Shown in pieces: positions 45,257 to 54,678 of a DNA stretch of 64,000 nt. The DNA is from CAXXOK01 sp963674895 (lineage in GTDB: Bacteria; Bacillota; Clostridia; Christensenellales; Aristaeellaceae): the NCBI GenBank assembly GCA_963674895.2, contig CAXXCY010000003.1, forward strand, positions 372,001 through 436,000, in the 5' to 3' direction. Every line of letters begins with the position of its first letter. Within the stretch, counting starts at the first letter, position 1. A program made the position numbers and the translations under genes. The notes beneath the pieces were generated by a model. The model saw only the letters and a program-made list of their open reading frames with translations, was not told where the DNA came from and did not search any database.

Positions 45257-46249
45257 CTAATCGGGAAGATCCAATTCAGAAAGTGTGGCGGGCAGCTCAT
45301 GCTGTGTGTTGAAGGTATCATCGCGACCTATAATCAAATCGAAATTCGACACAATCAATTTACCGTTCCAAATACAGGGCTCGCCCGGCTGATCCAACCC
45401 TCCGTCAAATCCATCGCAGTCAGGGCTTTGGGCATAGCGCGACACTACGCCGCCGGGTGTAATTTGAACGATTGCGTTGACGTTAAAGTCGGCGATGTAT
45501 AAGTTGCCTTGGGCATCAAAAGTCATTCCGTCTGTTGACTTTAACTCGTCGCGGTTTTGTGCCCAGAGCTCTGTTTGCTTTACGGATTCGTCCGCATTGA
45601 AAGTGGTTTTATATACGGCGCCATCGCCAAACACGCCCACGTAAAGATTGCCTTGCGCATCGAAAGCCAGCCCGTCTGTGCCGTACTGATAGTCGCGATT
45701 GTAAGTTACATAGGTGATTAACAGATTGGGGTCGCTTAACGTATTGGTCACCTCTATGTTTTCCTCGTCAAGCGCAAAACGGTAGACGCCGCTTACCAGC
45801 AGACCGCTGGGTTCCTTGATCTTCGTCATCTTGCTTTCGGTGATGTACATGTAGTTGCCCTTGATCTTAATGCCGTTTGGATGCTCCATGTTATTGGCAA
45901 CGGTTGTAACCTTGGTTATTTTGTCTCCGTCGGTTTCAACGCGGAGTATGCGGCATTTGAACTGATAGTCGGGGTTGCCGGGCCATGCCTGGTTGTCGCA
46001 GATATAAAGGTTGTCGTTCTGGTCCACGTCGATCCCCATATTGCGCGCACATCCCGTTTCAGGGTGGACAGGCACATCGAACCATTTGCGGATGTTTTTA
46101 TTCTTGTCGATCTTCAGAATCAATCCGGGCATGGAAAGATCGGCAAAATTGGGGCAGGACAGGATCAGATTGCCTTTGCTATCAACAGTCATACCGTCCG
46201 GAGTGGATACACAGTCGGGCAACAGTGCAAACAATCTGGGTTTTTTCAT
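45257..46249 (-). CDS. SMP-30/gluconolactonase-like beta-propeller protein
   Basis: A 330-residue protein with the SGL repeat pattern: PDGMTVDSKGNLILSCPNFA, NMGIDVDQNDNLYICDN, MEHPNGIKIKGNYMYITES, GTDGLAFDAQGNLYVGVFG and STDGMTFDAQGNLYIADFN. This six-bladed propeller family includes sugar lactonases that use a divalent metal. No signal peptide. It lies 15 bases after the kinase gene on the same strand with AAGGAGGATCC before its start. Lactonase activity on an aldonolactone of the fucose/rhamnose type is plausible; no sugar dehydrogenase that would produce such a lactone is adjacent. Confidence 0.8.
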   Translation of the reverse strand: MKKPRLFALLPDCVSTPDGMTVDSKGNLILSCPNFADLSMPGLILKIDKNKNIRKWFDVPVHPETGCARNMGIDVDQNDNLYICDNQAWPGNPDYQFKCRILRVETDGDKITKVTTVANNMEHPNGIKIKGNYMYITESKMTKIKEPSGLLVSGVYRFALDEENIEVTNTLSDPNLLITYVTYNRDYQYGTDGLAFDAQGNLYVGVFGDGAVYKTTFNADESVKQTELWAQNRDELKSTDGMTFDAQGNLYIADFNVNAIVQITPGGVVSRYAQSPDCDGFDGGLDQPGEPCIWNGKLIVSNFDLIIGRDDTFNTQHELPATLSELDLPD

Positions 46250-46264
46250 GGTTGGATCCTCCTT

Positions 46265-47731
46265 TTATTTGTTGCTGTTTTGTATTTTCAGGAAGCTTTC
46301 ATAGGCAGCATCCCAAATTTCGGTATCTCTAGGGGTATAATGCCTGATAGGCATAGAACGGCTGATAAGCTCAGCAACCTCCGGATCGCCGCCAACTTCA
46401 CCAAGCGCTTTGAACTGCGCGATGCAGTTGCCTGCGGCGGTTGCTTCCGGACAGAAGGCGATAACGTCCTTCCGGGTGGCGTTCGCCGTATACTGGCATA
46501 GAAGCTGGTTCTGAATGCCGCCTCCGATCATATATAAGGAATTGAAAGGAACGGCGGTTAATGGCTCCATGATGGTGATGTATTGCTTATAATACATGGC
46601 AAGCGTTTGTAAAATTGTTATACAATAATCGCCTTTTGTATTCATGGCGGGTTGATTTGTTTTGCTGAGGAACGCATCGATCTGCGCGGGCATATTGCCG
46701 GGAGACAGCAGGTGCGTATCTTCAAAATCGAGGAATGCCTGAAACGCCTGGCTTTTCTCAGCCATTGTCTGCAGCGTCTCAAACGTAATGGATTCCTCGG
46801 CCATCTTCCACTGAAGATAACACTGCTGCAGGAAGAACAGGCCCATAATGTTCTTTACATAGCGAATACTCCCATTGCTGTTGGCTTCCAGCTGTAAGCC
46901 TCCAATAGGCATATTGCCGCGAACAGGTTTGTCAACACAGGCGCCTATCACAGAACAGGTTCCGCAGCTTATAAAAAGGGACTCTCCGTTGATTGTCGGG
47001 ATAACGGAGACAGCGGATGCAGTATCGTGACCGGCAACAGTGATTAACTTCAAGTCTTTGATGTTTAGCTCCGAAGCGATGCTTGGCAGCAGCGGCCCGC
47101 TTACGGTGCCGGCTTCTATGAGCGTTCCGAAAATATGAGCAGGAATTTCCAGCGTTTGCATCAGGTCAGACATCCACCGGCGTGAACCGGGATCGAACAA
47201 ACATGTGGTCGAGGCAATGGAGTACTCGGTATATGAATTACCGGTCAGCAAGAATTCCAATGCGCTGGGTATAAGCATCAGTTTCGCGGCGCCGGTCAGT
47301 TGTTTTGGAGCGATTGAGTTTAGCGCTACCAGTTGGCAAAGGGTGGATTGCGGATGTACCGCTCCCATATTGTGGTTGTGCGCATAAGTATTGAGAACGG
47401 ATGCGATTTTCATTATAATGCCGTCAGTGCGTTTATCCAGATAATGATAGGGGTTTTCAACCAAACGGCCGTCAGCCGAGAAAAGACAGAAATCTATGCC
47501 CCAGGTATCGATTCCCAGGGAAGCGATATTGGGATACGATAGATTGCTATACCCGATGGAGTATTCAATTTCTTTTAATATGAAAAGAATGTCCCAGTAC
47601 AAGTGATTGAAAACATGCACGGGTGTGTTCGTAAAGCGATATATTTCTCTCAGCGAGAATTTGCTGCCGTTAAAGCTGCCTAATATGCACCTTCCACTGC
47701 TGGCGCCAACATCAAATCCTAGCACATTCAC
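46265..47731 (-). CDS. FGGY carbohydrate kinase, rhamnulokinase/fuculokinase type
   Basis: A 488-residue kinase very close in length to E. coli RhaB (489). N-terminal phosphate loop NVLGFDVGASSGRC, substrate/catalytic region SLGIDTWGIDFCLF, ENPYHYLDKRTDG, ATP site VAGHDTASAV, and the C-terminal MIGGGIQNQLLCQYTANAT. The start is GTG at 47731 with GGAGGAAAAAA upstream; the longer frame has no ribosome site. RhaB relatives phosphorylate L-rhamnulose, L-fuculose or similar. Because the divergent operon encodes L-fucose isomerase and a fuculose-phosphate-type aldolase, this kinase likely supplies the missing middle step. Confidence 0.88.
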   Translation of the reverse strand: MNVLGFDVGASSGRCILGSFNGSKFSLREIYRFTNTPVHVFNHLYWDILFILKEIEYSIGYSNLSYPNIASLGIDTWGIDFCLFSADGRLVENPYHYLDKRTDGIIMKIASVLNTYAHNHNMGAVHPQSTLCQLVALNSIAPKQLTGAAKLMLIPSALEFLLTGNSYTEYSIASTTCLFDPGSRRWMSDLMQTLEIPAHIFGTLIEAGTVSGPLLPSIASELNIKDLKLITVAGHDTASAVSVIPTINGESLFISCGTCSVIGACVDKPVRGNMPIGGLQLEANSNGSIRYVKNIMGLFFLQQCYLQWKMAEESITFETLQTMAEKSQAFQAFLDFEDTHLLSPGNMPAQIDAFLSKTNQPAMNTKGDYCITILQTLAMYYKQYITIMEPLTAVPFNSLYMIGGGIQNQLLCQYTANATRKDVIAFCPEATAAGNCIAQFKALGEVGGDPEVAELISRSMPIRHYTPRDTEIWDAAYESFLKIQNSNK

Positions 47732-47824
47732 ACTTTTTTCCTCCTGGAATCCGATACAGAGTGGTAAATAGATCAAATAAAATATATTATTAAAAGTTAC
47801 TTTATTATGTGGAGATATACATAC

Positions 47825-47853
47825 TTTTATCATATATCCGTTCTGTTTGTCAA
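47825..47853 (-). promoter_or_regulatory. Promoter of kinase-lactonase operon
   Basis: On the reverse strand TTGACA (complement of 47848-47853) is followed by GATATATGATAAAAG, whose ATAAAA/TAAAAG lies 17-18 bp away. It faces away from the isomerase promoter. A half-site ACATAATAAAGTA (47798-47810) lies just downstream. Confidence 0.5.
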
Positions 47854-47927
47854 GATGGATAATGTTGATAGTTAAGTAATAATAGAGACGCCTACACTCC
47901 GAAATGAGTAAAAACTAAATATAAAAC

Positions 47928-47949
47928 TTATTTTGTTATAACATAATAA
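47928..47949. promoter_or_regulatory. 22-bp palindromic operator, ROK type
   Basis: Halves TTATTTTGTTA and TAACATAATAA differ from perfect symmetry at one position per arm. It ends 5 bp before the -35 box of the isomerase promoter and so would block polymerase. ROK-family repressors such as XylR use long A+T-rich palindromes with TTTGTT/AACAAA arms, and a ROK regulator gene lies in the same operon. The binding partner is inferred. Confidence 0.7.
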
Positions 47950-47954
47950 AAGTA

Positions 47955-47983
47955 TTGACAATAAGAATATTTAATGATAAAGT
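47955..47983 (+). promoter_or_regulatory. Promoter of fucose isomerase operon
   Basis: A perfect TTGACA (47955-47960) and TAAAGT (47978-47983) are separated by 17 bp, about 108 bp before the isomerase start. The palindrome directly upstream suggests repression. Confidence 0.6.
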
Positions 47984-48090
47984 GCATTTGAAAGCAGATA
48001 GTGCGGAATACGATAACGAACATGAGAGCAATATCCCTGTTCCTGTCGTAATTCCGGACTATACTAAAGAAGAGTGTGGCATTTTTGACG

Positions 48091-49884
48091 ATGATTACAA
48101 ACGAACGGCTGATCGGTGCCTTACCTAAGATCGGTATACGTCCCGTTGTGGACGGACGGGTTGGCGGTGCGCGGGAAGAACGCGATGCAGAAACAATGGC
48201 ACTTGCTCATAAAACGGCGGAGTTTATAAGCGCCAACGTGCGATATCCCAATGGGTTACCTGTTCAGTGTGTGGTGTCTCCCTGCAGTATTGGCGGGGTA
48301 GCTGAGGCACAAATATGCGCGGATGCCTTTTCTCGCGAAAATGTTGGCGCGACGTTAACCATCAGCTGGAGCTGGAGTTATGGTACGGAGGTCATGGATT
48401 TTACGCCCCTGATCCCCAAGGCAATTTGGGGTATAAACGGTACGGACGTCGGCGGAGCTGTTTTTCTTGCCTGTGCTGCCGCTGCGCATGATCAAAAAGG
48501 TCTTCCTGCGTTTAAAATTTATGGCAGAGAGGTGCAGGACCGCACGGATTATGAAATTCCAGACGATGTCAAGGATAAAATTCTGCTCTTTGCAAAGGCA
48601 GCTTCAGCTGTCGCCTATATGCGCGGAAAGAGTTACCTTGCCATCGGCGGCGTATGCATGGGTATCGCAGGTTCTATTGTGCAGGAAGATTTTTTTCAGG
48701 AATACCTTGATATGCGCAATGTGAATATAGATATGGTTGAATTACTGCGGCGCATGGATCGCAAAATTTATGACGAAGAAGAATACGAAATAGCAAAAAA
48801 GTGGCAGGAAGAATATTGCATTGAAGGCGAAGATGAAAATATCCCGGCTAATCAGCTGTCCCGGATTGTGAAAGACAAGGCGTGGGAAGTTAGCGTAAAG
48901 GTTGCTTTGATTATTCGTGACATGATGGTAGGCAATGCAAAGCTTGCCGAAAAAGGTTTTACTGAGGAAGCGCACGGATATAATGCTCTGATTGCCGGTT
49001 TTCAAGGCCAGCGGCACTGGACAGATCATTACCCGATGACTGATTTTGCCGAGGCGATTGCCAATTCTTCCTTTGATTGGTCAGGGCTTAGACAACCGTA
49101 TATCCTGGCGACTGAAAACGACTCGTTGAATGCAACTTCTATGTTGATGTCCCATCTTCTTACGGGAGGGACCCCGCAGATTTTTGCGGATATCCGTACA
49201 TACATCAGTCCTGAAACGGCGCTGCGTATTACCGGTTTGAAGCTTACCGGCCGGGCTGCGAACGGAGTCATTCACCTGAAAAACTCCGGCCCTGCGGCTT
49301 TGGAAGGCACGGGGATGGAAAAAGATCAAGCCGGCAATGCGGTGATGAAAGCTTTCTATGACGCAACAGAAGAAGATGCGAAAACCTGCTTAAAGGCAAC
49401 CGTATGGAAACCCTCCGATGGTATCTCCTTCAAAGCCGGCGGCTTCTCTTCAGACTGGTGTACCCATTTTGAAATGCCGATGACGATGGTGCGCATCAAT
49501 ATCGTAAAGGGGATTGGGCCCACGATGCAAATCGCCGAGGGATACAGCGTTGATTTGCCGGATGAGATCGGCGAGGTAATTGATAAACGGACTAACCCAA
49601 CATGGCCCACCACATGGTTTGTACCAATTTTAACAGATCTGGGTCCCTTCCGAAGCGTATTCTCCGTGATGGAAAAATGGGGAGCAAACCACGGCTCTAT
49701 CTGCTATGGGCACATTGGCGCCGAACTGATTACGCTTGCGTCAATGCTCCGCATCCCTGTTGTTCTGCATAACGTTGATGAAACCCGAATCTTCCGCCCG
49801 ACGATCTGGGATGCTTTTGGAGCGATGGATCCGTACCAGTCCGATCTGATGGCGTGTCAGAAACTTGGCCCGCTTTACAGATAA
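48091..49884 (+). CDS. fucI: L-fucose isomerase
   Basis: A 597-residue aldose-ketose isomerase (E. coli FucI is 591), converting L-fucose to L-fuculose with Mn. Family landmarks: PKIGIRPVVDGRVGG near the start, VSPCSIGGVAEAQICADAF, TISWSWSYGTEVMD, AIGGVCMGIAGS, GFQGQRHWTDHYPMTDFAEA, YILATENDSLNATSML with acidic metal ligands, and NHGSICYGHIGAELITLASM with the active-site His. The start ATG at 48091 is chosen for its match to the family N-terminus, although the ribosome site is weak; a GTG 15 bases upstream is possible. D-arabinose is a usual alternative substrate. Confidence 0.93.
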   Translation: MITNERLIGALPKIGIRPVVDGRVGGAREERDAETMALAHKTAEFISANVRYPNGLPVQCVVSPCSIGGVAEAQICADAFSRENVGATLTISWSWSYGTEVMDFTPLIPKAIWGINGTDVGGAVFLACAAAAHDQKGLPAFKIYGREVQDRTDYEIPDDVKDKILLFAKAASAVAYMRGKSYLAIGGVCMGIAGSIVQEDFFQEYLDMRNVNIDMVELLRRMDRKIYDEEEYEIAKKWQEEYCIEGEDENIPANQLSRIVKDKAWEVSVKVALIIRDMMVGNAKLAEKGFTEEAHGYNALIAGFQGQRHWTDHYPMTDFAEAIANSSFDWSGLRQPYILATENDSLNATSMLMSHLLTGGTPQIFADIRTYISPETALRITGLKLTGRAANGVIHLKNSGPAALEGTGMEKDQAGNAVMKAFYDATEEDAKTCLKATVWKPSDGISFKAGGFSSDWCTHFEMPMTMVRINIVKGIGPTMQIAEGYSVDLPDEIGEVIDKRTNPTWPTTWFVPILTDLGPFRSVFSVMEKWGANHGSICYGHIGAELITLASMLRIPVVLHNVDETRIFRPTIWDAFGAMDPYQSDLMACQKLGPLYR

Positions 49885-49921
49885 ATAAAATGGCGAAAGC
49901 CAAATAATATGGAGGACGAAC

Positions 49922-50923
49922 ATGAAGAAGGTATTGTGCATTCTCTTGGCGACTATCCTTTCCCTTGTTGGGGCTGTAGCCTTCGCGGATACGGCTTCAA
50001 AGACGATCACCGTCGGTTTTTCCTGGGATCAAAAGAACGCTTCACTGTACGATGCGATGGACGATTACACGGCGAAAGCCTGCGCAGAAAAGTTTGGCCC
50101 TGAAGGCTATACGGTTGTCTTTAAGCATGCTGTTTGCGAGGGCGACGTCAACAAGCAGGCTGCTGACATCGAAGACTTGCTTTCCAGCGGCATTGATGTC
50201 CTGATGATCTACGCCAAGGACGCGAAGGCTATCGGCGCAAGCATTGAACTGGCCGCTTCCAAAGGCATTCCCACGATCTGCTGGGACCGCGATGCCGATC
50301 CTGGCGTAACACAGGCGAACGCCTGGGTTGGCCTTGATACTGTAGATCAGGCATATTCTACGGGCATGGCGCTGTTCTCCGCCATGAAGGAAGCCGGCGT
50401 AGAGCCTGTCGTTCTCAACGTGATGGGCGCGACGACCGACAACAATGCGCTCAATCGTGACAAAGGCTTTAAAATGGCCGGCGAAGAATTCGGCGTAGTT
50501 TTTGCGCAGGATATCCCCTCCGACTGGAACGTTGAAAAAGCACAGAGCGGTCTGGCGGCTGCCCTGCAGGCGCACCCGGAAGCCAATACCGTTTTGTGCG
50601 CTTCCGACTATATCTGGCCCGGCATGCAGATTTCCATGGAGAATGCAGACCGCTGGTATCCCGCCGGTGACGAGCGTCACATGTGGGTAGGAAGTCAGGA
50701 TGTATATCCTGTCGCGATCCCCCTGCTTGAGGAAGGCTACATGGATTTCAACACTGCGTTTGATATCTGGGCAATGTCAACGAAAGCTGCTGAAGTCATT
50801 TATGACATGACTGTCGGAGGAATGACGTTCACCGCTGAGAAGTTTGCCGTCAAAGGCGCCTGTATCAGCAAGGAGAATGTTGACACGCAAGAGAATCTCT
50901 GGAGTCGTGACTACAAAGACTAA
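49922..50923 (+). CDS. Sugar-binding protein, ribose/galactose type (RbsB-like)
   Basis: A 333-residue exported binding protein of the type 1 periplasmic fold: TITVGFSWDQKNASLYDAMD, DIEDLLSSGIDVLMIYAKDA, IELAASKGIPTICWDRDADP. The signal peptide (MKKVLCILLATILSLVGAVA, cleavage near AFADT) has a Cys only in its N-region, so no lipobox. It feeds the RbsC-type permeases and RbsA-type ATPase downstream, probably with L-fucose or a similar deoxysugar. A strong hairpin separates it from the permease gene. Start supported by ATGGAGGACGAAC. Confidence 0.9.
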   Translation: MKKVLCILLATILSLVGAVAFADTASKTITVGFSWDQKNASLYDAMDDYTAKACAEKFGPEGYTVVFKHAVCEGDVNKQAADIEDLLSSGIDVLMIYAKDAKAIGASIELAASKGIPTICWDRDADPGVTQANAWVGLDTVDQAYSTGMALFSAMKEAGVEPVVLNVMGATTDNNALNRDKGFKMAGEEFGVVFAQDIPSDWNVEKAQSGLAAALQAHPEANTVLCASDYIWPGMQISMENADRWYPAGDERHMWVGSQDVYPVAIPLLEEGYMDFNTAFDIWAMSTKAAEVIYDMTVGGMTFTAEKFAVKGACISKENVDTQENLWSRDYKD

Positions 50924-50959
50924 ACATCAAATGCAGCAGATCACCAGCGAATTTTAAAA

Positions 50960-51016
50960 GATAGCCGCTGCAAAACCGTCATGATCTTTGTAGCGGCTAT
51001 CCTACTTCAATTTTTT
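50960..51016 (+). terminator. Hairpin with T-run between binding-protein and permease genes
   Basis: GATAGCCGCT-G-CAAA pairs with TTTG-T-AGCGGCTATC (15 positions including one G-U) across a 12-base loop, followed nine bases later by TTTTTT. This looks like a partial intrinsic terminator that allows the binding protein to be made in excess over the membrane subunits. Confidence 0.7.
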
Positions 51017-51067
51017 GGGTTTAGCGTTTATCATCGTATTCAAAAACGCTAACCGCTGAGGAGACCG

Positions 51068-52063
51068 TTGATGGAAAATAGAGGAACTATCAACAAGTAC
51101 ATTTCTTGGATTAAGCATGACAGTGCAAGTTTCACCAAGAAAAACAGTTTGATCATATTTGCATTGATAGTATTAGTTATCGTGTCCACCACGTTGGACA
51201 ACTTTTTGACGGTTGGCAACCTGATGAACATCATCACCCAGATCGGGGCGACGGCCCTGATGGCTTTTGGGCTGACGAGCTGTTTGATCGTCAAAGGTAC
51301 GGACCTGTCTCTTCCTGCGGTTATGGCGCTGAGCGCCGTTTTGGGCGCGGATGTTATGGTGAAAAGCGGAAACGTTTTTTTAGGCATTCTCGTTATGCTT
51401 TGCACCGGGATATTATGCGGCCTGGTTAATGGCATTGCGGTAGCGAGATTCAACATGGTCCCTATGATTGTGACGCTGTCTATGCAAGTCGTTGCGCAGG
51501 GAATCTCTGTTTGGTATACGAAGTCTGAAAGCATCATTGGAATCCCGGAGAGTTTCACAGGCTTTGTCAACTATAAGATTTTCGGATATGTTTCGACATC
51601 CGTTGTGATCATGATCGGGTGTGCCGTTGTTCTTCACTTGTTGCTCAAAAAGACAGCCTTTGGCCGATCGATGTTTGCGATCGGCACCAATATTGAAACG
51701 GCAAAGGTTTCCGGAATCCACACCAGGCGTATAAACATCAGCGCGTATGTAATCAGCGGTTTATGCGCCGGTATAGCAGGATTGCTGATGTGCGCCCGTC
51801 TTAAAACTGCCGGGCCGGCCATGGGCCCCAGCACCTTATTTATTGATATAGCTATCGCAGCTGTTGTTGGAGGCGCTCGTCTTGAAGGCGGCCATGGCAG
51901 CGTCATCGGCACACTGTTTGGAGCCACGTTTGTTGCGTGCATCAGTAATATTATGACGCTTCTGAACGTTGAATTCTTTATGACAATGATTTTTAAAGGT
52001 TTTATTGTCGTGCTGGTCATTTGGCTGGACGCACTGAAGTCCAGCACCAATAGTGTGCGCTGA
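51068..52063 (+). CDS. ABC transporter permease, RbsC type (first copy)
   Basis: A 331-residue permease with 8-10 membrane segments and the BPD_transp_2 pattern: TTLDNFLTVGNLMNIITQIG, ALMAFGLTSCLIVKGTDLSL, FGRSMFAIGTNIETAKVSGI and GGARLEGGHGSVIGTLFGA. It pairs with a second RbsC-type gene after the ATPase, suggesting a heterodimeric channel. Confidence 0.92.
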   Translation: MMENRGTINKYISWIKHDSASFTKKNSLIIFALIVLVIVSTTLDNFLTVGNLMNIITQIGATALMAFGLTSCLIVKGTDLSLPAVMALSAVLGADVMVKSGNVFLGILVMLCTGILCGLVNGIAVARFNMVPMIVTLSMQVVAQGISVWYTKSESIIGIPESFTGFVNYKIFGYVSTSVVIMIGCAVVLHLLLKKTAFGRSMFAIGTNIETAKVSGIHTRRINISAYVISGLCAGIAGLLMCARLKTAGPAMGPSTLFIDIAIAAVVGGARLEGGHGSVIGTLFGATFVACISNIMTLLNVEFFMTMIFKGFIVVLVIWLDALKSSTNSVR

Positions 52064-52075
52064 GGAGTATACGGC

Positions 52076-53560
52076 ATGAAAATGGAATTGCAGATAAAGG
52101 GCGTCTATAAGCGTTTTCCGGGTGTATTGGCTTTAAAAGATGTAAATATAGTTGCTCAAAGCGGTAAAATCCTTGGCCTGATTGGCGTTAATGGAGCAGG
52201 CAAATCGACGCTCATGAACGTTCTTGGCGGCGTGTTCCCGGCTGACGAGGGAGAAATACTCATTGGCGGCGAGGTAAAACATATACACAGCGCAAAGGAC
52301 GCAGAAAACAGCGGGATAGGCTTTATCCACCAGGAACCAATCATCTTTGAGGCGCTTACCGTACGGGAAAATGTTTTTATCAACAATTTGAAAACCAACA
52401 AATGGGGCATGGTGGATTATAAGGGAATGGACAAGCTCTGTAAGGAGTATCTTACCATGCTTGGCTGTGAGGTAAAACCGGAGCTGCGTGCCGATAAGAT
52501 ATCCATCGGAGATAAACAAATGGTGGAAATTGCCCGTGCATTGACGACCGGAGGAAAGATTCTCTTATTCGACGAGCCAACCTCATCCCTTTCCATGAAA
52601 GAAAAGGACAGACTTTTCAACGTAATAAAGAAGCTCAAGGAAGACGGCCGCATCATCATTTATATTTCACATTTTTTGGATGAAATAGAGGAACTGTGCG
52701 ACGATGTTGTTGTGCTGCGCGACGGGGCCGTCGTACTTGATGCGATGATGAAGAATACCGGGCGCAGCGAAATTTTGAATAATATGATCGGCGGCAGCGT
52801 AACCTCCCTTGAGGATTTGCCGCATGTCAGCTCTGAAGAAGTACTTTTTGAGGCACGCAATATCCAGCGTGGAAACATTACAAAAAACGTATCCTTTCAA
52901 CTGCATAAGGGCGAAGTGGTTGGCGTTTGGGGTTTGATGGGATCCGGCCGTACTGAACTATTTCGCACATTGATGGGGCTTGATTCCATGGACTCAGGTG
53001 AGGTGTTTATATCCGTTCATAGTCATCTCCAGAAGATATCACCCAAGGCGGCGCTTATACATGTGGGCTATATTACCGAAAATCGCCATGCGGACGGATT
53101 GCTGCTTCCTTGGACATTATGGCAAAATACCACATTGCCGAGTCTCAACCGGTTCCGGAAAAAAGGCCTTCACTTCATGGACGTCAAGCGAGAAAAATGT
53201 GAAACGGAAGACTTCATTAAGCGCTTGAGAATTGCTGCGCCGAACGTTGAAACAAAAGTTGAGCAATTGAGCGGGGGCAACCAGCAGAAAGTCATTATGG
53301 CAAAATGGCTGTTGCGAAAGCCCAGCATTTATTTGATGGATGAGCCCACGCGCGGTGTCGACGTCGGTGCAAAGGCGGATATCCACAAGATGATTCTTCA
53401 ATTAGCGGCAGAGGGAGCGGCGGTGATGATTATCTCATCCGAGATTGAGGAAATCAGCGCAGTGAGCGATCGTGTTGTTATTCTCAATAAGGGTGAGATC
53501 GTTGCGCAAGTCCCCCGCAGCGAAATCAGCAAAGATAGGCTTATGTCATACTGTGGGTAA
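52076..53560 (+). CDS. ABC transporter ATPase, RbsA/MglA type (two nucleotide-binding domains)
   Basis: A 494-residue tandem ATPase. The first domain has Walker A GVNGAGKSTLMN, signature ISIGDKQMVEIARAL and Walker B LLFDEPTSSLS; the second has GLMGSGRTELF, signature LSGGNQQKVIMAKWL and YLMDEPTRGVDVGAKADIHK. The degenerate second P-loop and signature in the first half are usual for this family. It is flanked by two permease genes. Confidence 0.93.
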   Translation: MKMELQIKGVYKRFPGVLALKDVNIVAQSGKILGLIGVNGAGKSTLMNVLGGVFPADEGEILIGGEVKHIHSAKDAENSGIGFIHQEPIIFEALTVRENVFINNLKTNKWGMVDYKGMDKLCKEYLTMLGCEVKPELRADKISIGDKQMVEIARALTTGGKILLFDEPTSSLSMKEKDRLFNVIKKLKEDGRIIIYISHFLDEIEELCDDVVVLRDGAVVLDAMMKNTGRSEILNNMIGGSVTSLEDLPHVSSEEVLFEARNIQRGNITKNVSFQLHKGEVVGVWGLMGSGRTELFRTLMGLDSMDSGEVFISVHSHLQKISPKAALIHVGYITENRHADGLLLPWTLWQNTTLPSLNRFRKKGLHFMDVKREKCETEDFIKRLRIAAPNVETKVEQLSGGNQQKVIMAKWLLRKPSIYLMDEPTRGVDVGAKADIHKMILQLAAEGAAVMIISSEIEEISAVSDRVVILNKGEIVAQVPRSEISKDRLMSYCG

Positions 53561-53592
53561 TACCAAGCTTTTTAGATGGGAGTACCGAATCG

Positions 53593-54582
53593 ATGAAACC
53601 TGAAAAACGATCCTTGCGGGACGGCGGACTCGAGCATAAAAGTATCGCCAAACTCTTTCTGAACTATGGCGTGTACTTTGCTATGCTATTATTGATAATC
53701 ATCTATTCTTGCCTATCCAAAAACTTCCTGACTCGGGTTAACCTATTGCAATTGCTCCGGGATTCAAATCAATTGATGCTCATCTGCGTAGGCTTGAGCT
53801 TTGTAATGCTAACGGGTGATATCGACGTATCCGTTGGCTCCACCGCAGCGATGTCCGCAACGGTCTGGGTCATCGGTGTCCAGGCCGGAATACCCATGCT
53901 GCTCGCCACTATTCTGGCAATCATAACAGGCGGGATAATCGGCACAGTGAACGGTTTTTTGGTCGTTTACGGCAAGATCAACGCTTTTCTTGGTACGCTT
54001 GGTATGATGATTGGCTTGCGCGGCCTGGTATTTATGGCAACGAACAATAAAATGATTTTTCTAAAGGGCGATCTGAAAGCGTTAACGCGGTTCCCTTCCA
54101 TTCAATTCCCGTTAATTGCATTGGCTGGTTTCATTTGTGTGATCATCATGCAGTTCGTGCTGAAATACACGAAGTTTGGCCGCAAAGTTGTGGCAATTGG
54201 CTGCAATATAAAATCTGCTAAAATTGTAGGGGTGAACGTTCGTCTTATCAAGATGTTTACCTTTACGATTTGCGGCTGTTTTGCCGCCCTGGGCGGCATG
54301 GCCGGTACACTCAACGTCGGGTGCCTCACAGCGGCGCACCTGGGAGTGGGTATAGAATTCACGGCAATTATGGCAGTTATCCTTGGCGGAATGAGCATAT
54401 CGGGGGGATTTGGAACGATTTTTCCCGGCACACTGGTTGGCGTGTTATTCTTATACATCATTGAAAACGGGCTTGGGCTCGTTGGCGCGGATGTATATAT
54501 TTATCCATTGGTCCGGGGTGTTGTCATTTTTGCAGCCATGTTTGTGGATTCCATGAAGGTACGCTATGCAAAGGCTATTTAG
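53593..54582 (+). CDS. ABC transporter permease, RbsC type (second copy)
   Basis: A 329-residue permease of the same family as the first copy: LTRVNLLQLLRDSNQLMLIC, VGLSFVMLTGDIDVSVGSTA, FGRKVVAIGCNIKSAKIVGV and GGMSISGGFGTIFPGTLVGV. Two different permease genes for one importer occur in other family members of this type. Confidence 0.92.
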   Translation: MKPEKRSLRDGGLEHKSIAKLFLNYGVYFAMLLLIIIYSCLSKNFLTRVNLLQLLRDSNQLMLICVGLSFVMLTGDIDVSVGSTAAMSATVWVIGVQAGIPMLLATILAIITGGIIGTVNGFLVVYGKINAFLGTLGMMIGLRGLVFMATNNKMIFLKGDLKALTRFPSIQFPLIALAGFICVIIMQFVLKYTKFGRKVVAIGCNIKSAKIVGVNVRLIKMFTFTICGCFAALGGMAGTLNVGCLTAAHLGVGIEFTAIMAVILGGMSISGGFGTIFPGTLVGVLFLYIIENGLGLVGADVYIYPLVRGVVIFAAMFVDSMKVRYAKAI

Positions 54583-54678
54583 CTTTCCATGGGTGCTCGC
54601 TGCCCTCATTGCCAACGATATAAATCCTTAAGATAGTATTGTATAATGACTACAACCACTCTAAGGGAGCTGACAGAA

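Noticed and set aside
48076..48090. GTG start 15 bases upstream for the fucose isomerase
   Set aside because: The ribosome site is not better and the added residues are not expected in the family; kept only as an alternative.
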